Positions 24,436 to 32,885 of a DNA stretch of 64,000 bases are shown piece after piece (positions within the stretch are counted from its first letter, which is position 1; each line of letters begins with the position of its first letter). The stretch covers positions 287,195-351,194 of the forward strand of contig NZ_QVRA01000001.1 of assembly GCF_003591655.1 (NCBI RefSeq), written 5' to 3'. The stretch comes from Sphingobium terrigena (GTDB taxonomy: Bacteria > Pseudomonadota > Alphaproteobacteria > Sphingomonadales > Sphingomonadaceae). A program made the position numbers and the translations under genes. The notes under the pieces are model-generated. The model was not told the DNA's origin. It saw only the letters and a list, made by a program, of their open reading frames with translations, and made no database searches.

Positions 24436-25506
24436 ATGTTTCCGCGTAACAGTTGGTATGTCGCAGCTATGTCGCATGAACTGGTCGATGGGGGCGTGCT
24501 GGCGCGCACCGTCTGCAACCTGCCGCTGGCGCTGTTTCGCAAAAGCGACGGCACGCTTGGCGTCGTCATCGACCAATGCCCGCATCGCCTCTATCCCCTG
24601 TCGAAAGGCACCGTCGTCGATGATGGCCTGCGGTGCGGCTATCATGGTCTGGTTTTCGGTACGGACGGGATATGCCGTGAGATTCCCAGCCAGACGGAAA
24701 TCCCCGCTCGCGCCTGCGTCCGCTCCTTCCCCGTGCGGGAAGCGCATGGCCTGGTCTGGATATGGCCGGGCGATGCCGCCCTGGCGCAAAGCGCGCCGTT
24801 GCCGGCCTTCGATACCGGTCCGGGCTATCAGGCGGGTCTGGATTTCACCTGTCTTGAACCATCCGCGACCTGGGGCGTGGCCGGGCCGCACCATATCGCG
24901 ATCAACGCCAATTATATGCTGGCCGTCGATAATCTGCTCGACCTGACGCACACCGCCTTCGTCCACGCGGCGACATTCGACAATGCGGGCGTTCTCGATT
25001 CCGAACGGACGATCAAGGCGCTTGGCGACCGGCAGCTGGTGGATTTCTTCGGCTTCAAGAACAGCATGTCGGCGCCGCTGCGGACCGGCTATATGCTCGA
25101 CGACGCCGTGCCGTTGTTCGACAATTATCTCGAAACCTATTGGTATGCCCCCGGCATCATGATCTTGGTCCATGGCGCCGTGGCGCAAGGCGGCGATCGC
25201 GAGACGGACGGTGCCATCGTGCTGAACACCAACATCATCACGCCCGCGACGGAAACGAGCTGCCACTATTTCTGGGCGCAATCGGTCTATCGCAACCGGG
25301 GTGAAGGGAAAGTGCGCGATCTGTGGGATGTCATGACCAGAGCGGCATTTGCCGAGGATGAAGAAACGCTGCGCAATCAACAGGCTAATCTTGAAGCCTT
25401 TGGCTCGGCTTCCCTCGACGACGATGTGGCATTGGTATTAAAGGCGGACAAGGCTATTGTCCTGGCAAGAAGGATCGTGTCCCGGTTGACAAAGCTCGAA
25501 GCCTGA
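24436..25506 (+). CDS. Rieske non-heme iron oxygenase, VanA-like
   Basis: The 356-residue oxygenase subunit has a Rieske [2Fe-2S] site (CPH at residues 48-50 and CGYH at 67-70). Its mononuclear iron motif is NLLDLTHTAFVH, with His 172 and His 177. Length and the MFPRNSWYVAAMSHEL start fit single-component oxygenases of the vanillate O-demethylase type, which release formaldehyde from methoxy groups. No reductase or ferredoxin gene is adjacent, so electrons must come from elsewhere. It is preceded by a TTTCGAAATAATAA motif, and a GntR gene follows after 42 bases. Confidence 0.87.
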   Translation: MFPRNSWYVAAMSHELVDGGVLARTVCNLPLALFRKSDGTLGVVIDQCPHRLYPLSKGTVVDDGLRCGYHGLVFGTDGICREIPSQTEIPARACVRSFPVREAHGLVWIWPGDAALAQSAPLPAFDTGPGYQAGLDFTCLEPSATWGVAGPHHIAINANYMLAVDNLLDLTHTAFVHAATFDNAGVLDSERTIKALGDRQLVDFFGFKNSMSAPLRTGYMLDDAVPLFDNYLETYWYAPGIMILVHGAVAQGGDRETDGAIVLNTNIITPATETSCHYFWAQSVYRNRGEGKVRDLWDVMTRAAFAEDEETLRNQQANLEAFGSASLDDDVALVLKADKAIVLARRIVSRLTKLEA

Positions 25507-25548
25507 TCCGTTCAGGCTAGCGGCGTCGCGCATCGAAGGAATTGCGGA

Positions 25549-26265
25549 TTGAAGAACGGTTCGGAAGGCAATTTGCGTTCCCAAAGCCTGGTGGGCGGAA
25601 CATTGGCGAACGATGTCCTGCATCGACTTCGCGAGGATATTATCAGCTGTATCCTCAAGCCCGGCGAAAAACTGCGGTTCGAAGCGATGAAGGATATTTA
25701 CGGCGTCAGTTTTTCGACGCTGCGCGAGGCGCTGTCCCGCCTGTCGTCCGAACGGCTGGTCGTTTCGGAAGGGCAGCGCGGTTTCAAGGTCGCACCGATT
25801 TCGAGCGAGGATTTGGGCGACCTGACCAATGCGCGTGTGCTTATCGAGAAGGAATGTCTGCTGCGCGCGATGGAGCGCGGCGACGACGAATGGAAATCAC
25901 GGATTCTCTCGACTTTTCACCGGCTTGACCGGCTGGAAAATGAGCTGGAAGGGCAGCGCCGCGTCACCCCGGAATGGGACCAGTTGCACGCCGAATTCCA
26001 CGAGGCGCTGGTGGGCGCGTCCGCGTCGCCCACGCTGGCCGAGATCCGCGACCGGCTGTTCGAGCGATCGCGCCGCTACCGCCGCATTTCGGCGATGGTC
26101 CGCAAGACCCCGCGCGCCAAGACCGACGAGCATCGCATGATCATGGAAGCCGTGCTAAGCAACGATGTCGATCATGCGATGACCCTGATCGAGCGCCATG
26201 TCCGCGAAATTGCCCAGAATATCATGGAAAATGGCCTGGAGGTCACGCCCGTACAGGCCGCCTGA
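25549..26265 (+). CDS. GntR-family regulator with FCD domain
   Basis: The 238-residue protein has an N-terminal winged helix (LHRLREDIISCILKPGEKLR, then FEAMKDIYGVSFSTLREALS) and an all-helical FCD ligand domain with metal-type residues (ARVLIEKECLLRAMERGDDE, LHAEFHEALV, TDEHRMIMEAVLS). FCD regulators usually sense organic acids or aromatic intermediates and control their own catabolic operon. The start is TTG at 25549 behind GAAGGAATT; no upstream ATG is in frame. It is the best local candidate for the TTTCGAAA sites, by inference. Confidence 0.82.
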   Translation: MKNGSEGNLRSQSLVGGTLANDVLHRLREDIISCILKPGEKLRFEAMKDIYGVSFSTLREALSRLSSERLVVSEGQRGFKVAPISSEDLGDLTNARVLIEKECLLRAMERGDDEWKSRILSTFHRLDRLENELEGQRRVTPEWDQLHAEFHEALVGASASPTLAEIRDRLFERSRRYRRISAMVRKTPRAKTDEHRMIMEAVLSNDVDHAMTLIERHVREIAQNIMENGLEVTPVQAA

Positions 26266-26272
26266 GCGCACT

Positions 26273-27313
26273 TCACTCAGCCAGACCTGCGGGCAGTTCC
26301 ACGCCCAGACCGCGCGCGCAGTCGATCAGCCGATCGACCGTGCCAGAAGGCAGCATTATGCCGTCCCTCTCGCGCAGTCGCCGCGTTTCATACCCCCGCT
26401 CACCCGGCAGGCGGACGCGATCGAACCCCGGCGCCGGTTCCAGTCCGCCGATCGCGGCCATCAGCGCACCCACATCCTCGCGGAAAATCTGCGGATCGCC
26501 AAAGGCGCGCGGATCGATAGCTAGGACCATGCCGTTAAAGCCGCCGGCCTTGCCGCCGGTCAGGGCAGGAGCGATGGCCGGATTCCCGTTCAGCACGCTG
26601 CATAGCATTTCGATCATCAGCGACAGGCCGCTGCCCTTGGCACCCGCCATCGGCAGCAAAGCAGCGACCTTGTGCGGATCGGTGGTTTCAGCGCCATCGG
26701 CGTCGATCGCCCAGCCCAGCGGAATGGGCCGGTTGGCGTCCTTCGCACTCATCACCTTGCCCAGCGCCACCGCCGCCGTCGACATGTCCAGAATCAGGGG
26801 ATCGCCGCAATCGGGCGACGGGATGCTGATCGCCAGCGGATTGGTCGACAGCGCTTCGCCCTTCGCACCGAAATAGCTCATCAACGGCTTGGATGCCGTC
26901 ATCGCGATGCCGATCATGCCCGCACGGGCCACCTGTTCGACGAAATAGCCGACCGCGCCGGCGTGGCTGGTCCGCCGGACCCCGCACCAGCCCAGCCCGA
27001 ACCTCGTGGCCATCGCCATCGCCTCCGTCACCGCGCGGTTCATCGCGACCGCGCCCGGTGCCATGTCGCCATCCACGACGCGAATCGCGCCAAAGGCATG
27101 GGCAATGCTGATCTGGTGGTCGGCCTTGACCTGACCCAGCGCCAGCATTTCGATGTAACGCGGAATACGCAGGACGCCATGCGAGTCGGCACCCCGCAAA
27201 TTGGCCCACACCAGCAGGTCGGCCATGGCATCGGCGTCCTGATGGACAAACCCCCCGCCCGTCAGCAGAGCGGAGGCAAAACGGCGCAGGGCCGGGGCGG
27301 AAATAGCGGACAT
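26273..27313 (-). CDS. Ldh-family NAD(P)-dependent dehydrogenase
   Basis: The 346-residue protein belongs to the malate/L-lactate dehydrogenase family (YbiC, ComC, ureidoglycolate dehydrogenase). Seen are GADSHGVLRIPRYIEML near residue 40, VRRTSHAGAVGYFVEQVARA near 120, the cofactor loop TNPLAISIPS, and KGSGLSLMIEMLCSVLNG. These enzymes reduce 2-oxoacids or oxidise 2-hydroxyacids, here probably a ring-cleavage product. It is the last gene of a minus-strand operon with FAH and the alpha/beta hydrolase, 20 bases behind the latter. It converges on the GntR gene. Confidence 0.8.
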   Translation of the reverse strand: MSAISAPALRRFASALLTGGGFVHQDADAMADLLVWANLRGADSHGVLRIPRYIEMLALGQVKADHQISIAHAFGAIRVVDGDMAPGAVAMNRAVTEAMAMATRFGLGWCGVRRTSHAGAVGYFVEQVARAGMIGIAMTASKPLMSYFGAKGEALSTNPLAISIPSPDCGDPLILDMSTAAVALGKVMSAKDANRPIPLGWAIDADGAETTDPHKVAALLPMAGAKGSGLSLMIEMLCSVLNGNPAIAPALTGGKAGGFNGMVLAIDPRAFGDPQIFREDVGALMAAIGGLEPAPGFDRVRLPGERGYETRRLRERDGIMLPSGTVDRLIDCARGLGVELPAGLAE

Positions 27314-27333
27314 GGTTCGACTCCCTTGGCTGG

Positions 27334-28215
27334 TTACGCCGCGCCGATGGGCGAGGGGAAGAATTTGTCGAGCCAGCCCTTCATCATCGCCTTGGTGCGC
27401 GGCGCATCCGCTGGCGCCAGCGGGAAATGCGCGGTGGTGTCGATCAGCATCAATTCGGTCGGCTGGCCCGCTTTCTCGAACATCCGCACCGATTCGATGG
27501 TGGGGGTGATCGTATCGTTCGCCGTGTGGAACAGCAGCAGCGGGCGGGGGGCAATATTGCCGACCACATCGTCCGCCCGGAAATTCATCATCGACCAGGC
27601 CGTTTCGGTCGGAATTTCCATGATCGCCTTGGGCGACAGATTCTGGCGCAGCGCTTGCGGGATCGGCACCGCGTCGAAGCGCGACATCCACAGGCTTTCG
27701 CCTGTTTCCTGTTTGTGGCGCCGACCATTGTCGAGAATCCCCATAAACTTGTCCCAGCTTTCCTGCGTCGGATGCTGGCCCCGGAACTTGCGTTCGCCAT
27801 TACCCCAGCCGCACGATGACAGGCAGCAGGCAATGCGATCATCCACACCGGCGGTATAGACGGATACGGCCGCGCCGAAACTATGGCCGGTAATACCGAT
27901 CCTGCTGCCATCGACCTCCGGCCGTTTCGCCAGCCATGTCACGGCATTTTTCGCGTCGGCGACCTGATCGAAGCAGCGCACCTGCGCCCGCTCCCCTTCG
28001 CTTTCACCACAGCAACGAAAATCGAAGCGCAGCGCGACATAGCCGAAATTCTCCATCATCTCGGCCTGGATCTGGGCGTGGCTTTCATCCTTCGATCCGA
28101 CAAAACCATGGCAAACAATGAAAGCGGGCAATGGCTCCCCGGCATAATGGTCAGGGACATGCAGCACGCCCGACAATGTCAGCCCATCGGATTCAAACGT
28201 AACTTTTTCCTGCAT
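27334..28215 (-). CDS. Alpha/beta hydrolase
   Basis: The 293-residue protein has the alpha/beta-hydrolase pattern: an oxyanion segment FIVCHGFVGSKDESH, nucleophile elbow GITGHSFGAAV (Ser near residue 115), an acid near LFHTANDTITP, and a His in DTTAHFPLA. It resembles DUF1100/BAAT-like esterases. It may cleave an ester or a ring-cleavage C-C bond, which the sequence does not resolve. It starts 52 bases after the FAH stop and sits in the same operon. ATG 28215 was chosen at the family start MQEKVTFESDGLTLSG. Confidence 0.75.
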   Translation of the reverse strand: MQEKVTFESDGLTLSGVLHVPDHYAGEPLPAFIVCHGFVGSKDESHAQIQAEMMENFGYVALRFDFRCCGESEGERAQVRCFDQVADAKNAVTWLAKRPEVDGSRIGITGHSFGAAVSVYTAGVDDRIACCLSSCGWGNGERKFRGQHPTQESWDKFMGILDNGRRHKQETGESLWMSRFDAVPIPQALRQNLSPKAIMEIPTETAWSMMNFRADDVVGNIAPRPLLLFHTANDTITPTIESVRMFEKAGQPTELMLIDTTAHFPLAPADAPRTKAMMKGWLDKFFPSPIGAA

Positions 28216-28267
28216 CGAACGCCTCCAGCGAATATATATCTGCATGCCCGTTTGCGGGGGGAGGGCG

Positions 28268-29095
28268 TTAGCCCGCATCCTGCCGCACAATATTGGTGAG
28301 GGTGCCAAGCCCCGAAATTTCGACATCCACCCTGTCGCCATCGACCAGAAATTCCGGCGGCGTGCGGGTCGATCCGAAGCCGGACGGCGTCCCCGTGGCG
28401 ATGACGTCGCCCGGCGCTAATGGGGTGAAGGTCGAAAAATAGCTGACCAGCCAGGCGACATCGAAAATCATCCTGGCCATGGATATGTCCTGTTTCACCA
28501 CGCCGTTGACCCGTGTGCGCAGTTCGATCGCGGCGAAATCGTCGATCTCGTCAGCGGTCGTCAGCCATGGTCCCATGCTGCCGCTGCGATGGAAATTCTT
28601 GCCCGGAATGAACTGGCTGGAATGTTTCTGCCAGTCGCGTACGCTGCCGTCATTGAAACAGCTATAGCCCGCGACATGGTCTAGCGCCTGTTCGCGCGCG
28701 ATTTTATGGCCCGGCTTGCCGATGATGACGGCCAGCTCGCCTTCATAATCATATTTCTGCGACACCGCAGGTTTCAGCAGCGGTTCGCCATGCCCCACGA
28801 TCGTGTCGGCAAAGCGGGTGAAGGTCAGCGGAAATTCGGGATCAGGCTTGCCCTCGCGAAAATTGGTGGCGACGCACAATATCTTGCCCGGTGCCGCAAT
28901 GGGCGGCAGCAGTCGCACGGCGTGCAGCGGGATTTCCTCGCCCGAAACAGCGGTAGGCCAATTACCGCAATGGCGGGCGATATAGCCGCACAGGTCGACG
29001 GGCGCACCCGGCGTCTGGTCGAGCCGAACGACATGGTCGCCATGAACCGCGCCATAGGCTGATTGATCTGCATGGACGAAGCTTGCCAGCCGCAT
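28268..29095 (-). CDS. Fumarylacetoacetate hydrolase (FAH)-family protein
   Basis: The 275-residue protein has the FAH C-terminal fold with metal ligands in YDYEGELAVIIGKPG (E-x-E type) and the downstream NDGSVRDWQ. It also has LAPGDVIATGTPSGFG, the signature loop of the family. Members hydrolyse C-C bonds of dioxo acids or act as hydratases or decarboxylases in meta-cleavage routes. It would follow ring opening here. ATG 29095 was chosen behind GAAGGG; an ATG at 29110 is also in frame. It heads the minus-strand operon, divergent from the VOC gene. Confidence 0.82.
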   Translation of the reverse strand: MRLASFVHADQSAYGAVHGDHVVRLDQTPGAPVDLCGYIARHCGNWPTAVSGEEIPLHAVRLLPPIAAPGKILCVATNFREGKPDPEFPLTFTRFADTIVGHGEPLLKPAVSQKYDYEGELAVIIGKPGHKIAREQALDHVAGYSCFNDGSVRDWQKHSSQFIPGKNFHRSGSMGPWLTTADEIDDFAAIELRTRVNGVVKQDISMARMIFDVAWLVSYFSTFTPLAPGDVIATGTPSGFGSTRTPPEFLVDGDRVDVEISGLGTLTNIVRQDAG

Positions 29096-29176
29096 TGTCG
29101 AACCCTTCATCGTCTCGGCCGCGTCAGCGCCTCTTCGGCGGGTTGTAACGGCCTGCCCATCCTTTGCCTGCTGTTT

Positions 29177-29184
29177 TTTCGAAA
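29177..29184 (-). promoter_or_regulatory. TTTCGAAA motif before the FAH operon
   Basis: The palindrome TTTCGAAA, flanked by runs of A and T, lies in the 175-base divergent region between the FAH and VOC genes. It is 81 bases before the FAH start. A second copy at 29250 faces the VOC gene. Confidence 0.45.
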
Positions 29185-29249
29185 ATCAACCATCTAAGAG
29201 AAAATTGTGCGAATAACGCCATTCTTTGGCGTATTGGGCTTGACCTTTT

Positions 29250-29263
29250 TTTCGAAATAATAA
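29250..29263 (+). promoter_or_regulatory. TTTCGAAATAATAA motif before the VOC operon
   Basis: The 14-mer is identical to the one before the Rieske gene. A TTGACC lies immediately upstream (29240-29245), so a bound protein would sit over the promoter. It is 31 bases before the preferred start. Confidence 0.5.
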
Positions 29264-29294
29264 ATCAGGAATGATGAATGAAGCGGAGAGAGCC

Positions 29295-29831
29295 ATGCCC
29301 AATGATCGCCCGTCGCTGGCGCACCTTGGTATTTTTGTGACCGACATCGCGCTCATGGAGCGCTTCTATACCGACGTGTTCGGCCTGCTGGTGACCGATC
29401 GCGGTGTCGGCAAAGTGTTTCGCAACCAGCTTGTTTTCCTGTCCGGCGCGCCAGACCAGCATCACCAGCTGGTCCTGTCATCCGGCAAGGCACCCGAAAC
29501 ACCCAGCACGGTGATGCAGCTTTCCTTCAAGGTGCCCTCGCTCGATGCCCTGCGCGCACGGCGGCAGCAGGCGCAGGATCATGGTGCAAAGGACGTGATT
29601 TGCCTCAATCATGGCAATGCCTGGTCGGTCTATTTCAACGACCCGGAAGGCAATCGCATCGAGCTCTATCTCGATACGCCCTTTCACACCCCGCAGCCCT
29701 GCGGCGAGCCGCTGGACCTCGACCTCAGCGACGACGCCATATTGCAGGAAACCCGGATTTTGATCGAGTCGCTGTCCGGCAGCATGTCCAGCGAGGCTTT
29801 TGCCGCGCACATGACCGAGCGGCTGGCTTGA
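29295..29831 (+). CDS. VOC-superfamily protein, extradiol-dioxygenase-like
   Basis: The 178-residue protein has one vicinal-oxygen-chelate module with plausible iron ligands. These are His in LAHLGIFVTDI (residue 10 region), His in DQHHQLVLSSG, and Glu in GNRIELYLDTPFH. Single-domain VOC proteins include extradiol dioxygenases, glyoxalases and isomerases. The neighbourhood (FAH, LigJ-like, LigK-like) favours ring cleavage or a reaction near it. ATG 29295 is favoured by GGAGAG five bases upstream; ATG 29271 is an alternative. The next gene starts 25 bases after the stop. Confidence 0.7.
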   Translation: MPNDRPSLAHLGIFVTDIALMERFYTDVFGLLVTDRGVGKVFRNQLVFLSGAPDQHHQLVLSSGKAPETPSTVMQLSFKVPSLDALRARRQQAQDHGAKDVICLNHGNAWSVYFNDPEGNRIELYLDTPFHTPQPCGEPLDLDLSDDAILQETRILIESLSGSMSSEAFAAHMTERLA

Positions 29832-29856
29832 ACGCGATACTATAATAGACAGGAGA

Positions 29857-30984
29857 ATGATGATGCTTCCGGCCAAGATGCGCGCCGCGCGTATGTATGA
29901 TGTGGGTGCCCCCATGGTGATCGAGGAAGTCCCGACACCCCGGCCCGAAGCCCTCGATGTCATCGTCAAGGTTCATGCCTGCGGCATCGTGCCCAATCTC
30001 GGCAATGTCCTGAAAAACTGGACCAACTGGTTCCCGCGCCTGCCTTTGCCGACGTTGCCGGCCACATTCGGCCTCGATCCGGCCGGCACCATCGTGCAGG
30101 TCGGCAGCGCCGTAACGGGGCTGAAGGTCGGCGACCGCGTCTATGTCAATCCGGGCCGCGCGTGTGGCACCTGCCGGGCCTGCCGGGCTGGCAATCCCAC
30201 CGGTTGCACATCCATGATCCTTCAGGGCTATTTCGGCTATTCGGAATCGTCGCAGCAGACCTTCGATCGCTACCCCTATGGCGGGCTGTGCGAATATATG
30301 GTCGCGCCCGCCAATGGCTGCATCAAATTGCCCGATAATGTGACGTGCCAGCAGGCCACGCGCCTCGGCTACACCGGGACCGGCTATTCGGCGCTGCGCA
30401 AGGGCGGGGCCGGACCCAACGTCACCACCCTGATCAACGGCGCGTCAGGGACGTTGGGGCTGCCGACGGTGATGTGCGCGCTGGCGATGGGCGCAACGAA
30501 GATTCTGGCCGTCGCGCGCAACCGCGACTTGCTCGAAGAAGTGCGCCAGCTCGCGCCGCGCCGCATCCATACCCATTCCACGCTGGACGGCCCGGTGCGG
30601 CCGTGGGCGATCGAAATGACCGATGGGGAGGGCGTGGATCTGGCCGTCGATTGCGTCGGGCCGGGCGGCACGGGCGAACAGATGCTGGAATTGTCGCGCT
30701 GCCTGCGGCGGACCGGGCTGCTCGTCAATGTGGGCGCGGTCGCCCAGCCAGTGCCGTTCAATGTCCACAAGATGATGGACTGGAATCAGGGTTTCCAGGG
30801 GTCGGTCTGGTTCACCACCGCCGAAGGCATGGACATGGCAGAGATGATCCGCGCGGGCACGCTCGATTTCGACCTGTTCCGGCAACAATCCTATCCTCTC
30901 GACAGCATCAATGACGTGCTGGCGGGAATCGAAAACCGCCATGGCGGCTTTTCCAATTTCACGGTCGTGCCCAACCCCGAATAG
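29857..30984 (+). CDS. MDR-family (zinc-type alcohol dehydrogenase-like) oxidoreductase 2
   Basis: The 375-residue paralogue of the protein at 10476-11585 shares NPGR-C-x-TC-x-AC, GYFGY, and the Rossmann segment LINGASGTLGLPTVMCALAM. The structural-zinc loop is CGTCRACRAGNPTGC. The catalytic-zinc motif GHE is again replaced, reading FGLDPAG. Both copies therefore form a subfamily that probably lost the catalytic zinc. Three consecutive ATGs occur; the AGGAG site at 29851 best fits the second or third. It is second in the VOC operon. Confidence 0.75.
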   Translation: MMMLPAKMRAARMYDVGAPMVIEEVPTPRPEALDVIVKVHACGIVPNLGNVLKNWTNWFPRLPLPTLPATFGLDPAGTIVQVGSAVTGLKVGDRVYVNPGRACGTCRACRAGNPTGCTSMILQGYFGYSESSQQTFDRYPYGGLCEYMVAPANGCIKLPDNVTCQQATRLGYTGTGYSALRKGGAGPNVTTLINGASGTLGLPTVMCALAMGATKILAVARNRDLLEEVRQLAPRRIHTHSTLDGPVRPWAIEMTDGEGVDLAVDCVGPGGTGEQMLELSRCLRRTGLLVNVGAVAQPVPFNVHKMMDWNQGFQGSVWFTTAEGMDMAEMIRAGTLDFDLFRQQSYPLDSINDVLAGIENRHGGFSNFTVVPNPE

Positions 30985-30996
30985 CGGCGCGCCACT

Positions 30997-31413
30997 ATGC
31001 GCCGTAACACCCTGAACAAGAAGGATCAGCCCTTGACCCAGAACCGTATAGAGCGCGTGCTGGCCAATGAAGATCGGCGCTTTGCCGCCATGGCCGCCAG
31101 CGATCTCGACGAACTGGCAAACATGCTTGCCGACGACCTCCATTACACCCACGCCAATGGCATGGTAGAGGACAAGGCGGAATTCATCCGCAAGATCGCC
31201 AGTGGTGAACGGCGCTATCAGGCCGTCCGCCTGCTCGATCGCACAGTGTCGGCCCAACCCGGATTCGTCGCCATATTCGGGCAGGTGGATGTGGAGGTCA
31301 TGCGCGCCTCCGGTCTTTTGACCAACCGGCTGGATTACACCGCCATCTATCGCGATGACGACGCGATCCTTTTTGCCTGGTCGGCAGTGTTCGCACTTCG
31401 AATTGAACATTAA
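30997..31413 (+). CDS. SnoaL/NTF2-like protein
   Basis: The 138-residue protein has an NTF2-like cone fold (DUF4440/SnoaL): an N-terminal helix (RIERVLANEDRRFAAMAASD), LADDLHYTHANGMVEDKAEF with the typical tyrosine-His pocket residues, and curved C-terminal strands. Family members act as hydratases, isomerases or cyclases, or only bind ligands. It lies 12 bases after the MDR gene, so it belongs to the VOC operon. No signal peptide is present, unlike the SnoaL-like protein near 2527. Confidence 0.65.
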   Translation: MRRNTLNKKDQPLTQNRIERVLANEDRRFAAMAASDLDELANMLADDLHYTHANGMVEDKAEFIRKIASGERRYQAVRLLDRTVSAQPGFVAIFGQVDVEVMRASGLLTNRLDYTAIYRDDDAILFAWSAVFALRIEH

Positions 31414-31420
31414 GTCCAAC

Positions 31421-31448
31421 TTGACATTCGGTTTAATCCGAATAAGAC
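31421..31448 (+). promoter_or_regulatory. Promoter of demethylase 2 with operator in its spacer
   Basis: A perfect -35 TTGACA (31421-31426) is followed by ATTCGG (31426-31431), TTTAAT and CCGAAT (31438-31443), an exact inverted repeat filling the spacer. A weak -10 TAAGAC lies at 31443-31448. A regulator bound here would sit exactly between the two promoter boxes. Confidence 0.55.
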
Positions 31449-31499
31449 TCCTGTTTGAAAATTCCGAACGGAATCACATGTGGGAGAGTGACCTTGGCA

Positions 31500-32885
31500 A
31501 TGAATTTTGGTGCCGCACAGCAACGGACTTCGCTGGAAACCCTGATCGACAATGCGGGCGGCGCGGTGCCGCTGCTGCGCGGATCGTCGATCGGGCCTTA
31601 TGTTTTCCCCGGCATCCCGCCGGAATTTACCAACTGGCAGGAGGAAGTGCGCGCCTGGCACCACGGCGTCGCGCTGCTCGAACTCTCCTACCATATGGCC
31701 GAACTGCATCTGCGCGGCCCTGATGCGCTGGAATTGCTCAAGCGCGTCGCCATCAACAAATTTGATCCCTTCCGGGTGCTGCGCGGCAAGCAGGTCGTTG
31801 TCACCAGCCCCGAAGGCTATGTCATCGGCGACGCCATATTGTTTCGGGAAGAAGAGGAATTTTTCCGCGTGGTCGGCGCGCCGTTCGCCGCCGACTGGAT
31901 CGAATATCAGGCATCGATCAGCGGCCTGCAGGTCGAAGCGACCCGGCATCTGTCCTGGTCAGTGGTGCAGGCGCCGCGTGACGTATTCCGTGTCCAGGTG
32001 CAGGGACCATCGGCGCTGGCGCTGATGCGCGAAGTGACGCAGGGCAGCCTGCCGGAGATTTCCTTCTTCGGCATCGGCGAATTTCAGATTGCTGGCGTCG
32101 ATGTCCGTGCCCTGCGCCACGGCATGGCAGGCGAACCGGGTTTCGAAATCTATGGTCCGTGGGACAAGCAGCAGGCGGTGCGCGACGCGCTCGAAAAGGC
32201 GGGCGAAAACTACGCCATGCGCAAGGTCGGCGCTTTGGCCTATTCGACCACCGGCACGCAGTCGGGCTGGATGCCGATGCCGCTGCCTGCCATTTATGAT
32301 GGCGACGGGACAAAGCCCTATCGCGAATGGCTCGATCAATATTTCCTTGAAAGCGTCGCCTCGCTCGGCGGTTCGTTCCAGTCGGACCGGATCAGCGACT
32401 ATTATGTCGATCCGGTCGAACTGGGCTATGGCATGTTAGCCGATCCCAACCGCGACTTTATCGGTCGCGACGCGGTGCTGGACCGCGTTGCCAACCCCCG
32501 TCGCAAGAAGGTGAGCTTCGTGTGGAATCAGGACGATGTGATCTCGGCGCTCCAGTCCGGCCTGTTCGAAGGGCCGGAGACGCGGGCCAAATCCATCGCC
32601 ATTCCCAATCCCATGTATTCCACCTTCCAATATGATGCGGTGATGAAGGGCGGCGACGTGGCCGGCATTTCGCAATGGTGCTGCCACACGCCCAACGGCC
32701 CGACCTTCCTGTCGCTTGGCACGGTCGACATCGCGCACGCCGCGCCGGGAACCGAACTCACCTTGCTCTGGGGCGATCCGGGCAGCAAACGCCGCACGGT
32801 CGAAGCCCATAATTTGCGCGAAATCCGTGTCACCGTGGCTCCGGCCCCCTATTTCGACAAGGTCATCAAGTCGGGCCAGCAATAG
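31500..32885 (+). CDS. GcvT-like THF-dependent O-demethylase 2 (LigM/DesA type)
   Basis: The 461-residue aminomethyltransferase-fold protein is a diverged paralogue of demethylase 1. Shared landmarks are LLELSYHMAELHLRGPDALE, VQVQGPSALALMREVTQGSL, GFEIYGPWDKQQAVRDALEK, SGWMPMPLPAIYDGDG and the C-terminal LTLLWGDPGSK. It would transfer an aryl methyl group to THF and share MetF and PurU with the first enzyme. Either ATG 31500 or TTG 31494 could be the start; the GGGAGAG site is closer to TTG. It is transcribed alone behind an operator-bearing promoter. Its 3' end overlaps the LysR gene by 20 bases, tail to tail. Confidence 0.83.
   Translation: MNFGAAQQRTSLETLIDNAGGAVPLLRGSSIGPYVFPGIPPEFTNWQEEVRAWHHGVALLELSYHMAELHLRGPDALELLKRVAINKFDPFRVLRGKQVVVTSPEGYVIGDAILFREEEEFFRVVGAPFAADWIEYQASISGLQVEATRHLSWSVVQAPRDVFRVQVQGPSALALMREVTQGSLPEISFFGIGEFQIAGVDVRALRHGMAGEPGFEIYGPWDKQQAVRDALEKAGENYAMRKVGALAYSTTGTQSGWMPMPLPAIYDGDGTKPYREWLDQYFLESVASLGGSFQSDRISDYYVDPVELGYGMLADPNRDFIGRDAVLDRVANPRRKKVSFVWNQDDVISALQSGLFEGPETRAKSIAIPNPMYSTFQYDAVMKGGDVAGISQWCCHTPNGPTFLSLGTVDIAHAAPGTELTLLWGDPGSKRRTVEAHNLREIRVTVAPAPYFDKVIKSGQQ

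Noticed and set aside
22654..25380. A 908-codon minus-strand frame across the TonB receptor, cupin and Rieske genes
   Set aside because: It crosses a terminator and promoters of well-supported genes on the other strand, and its translation is His/Arg-rich without motifs.
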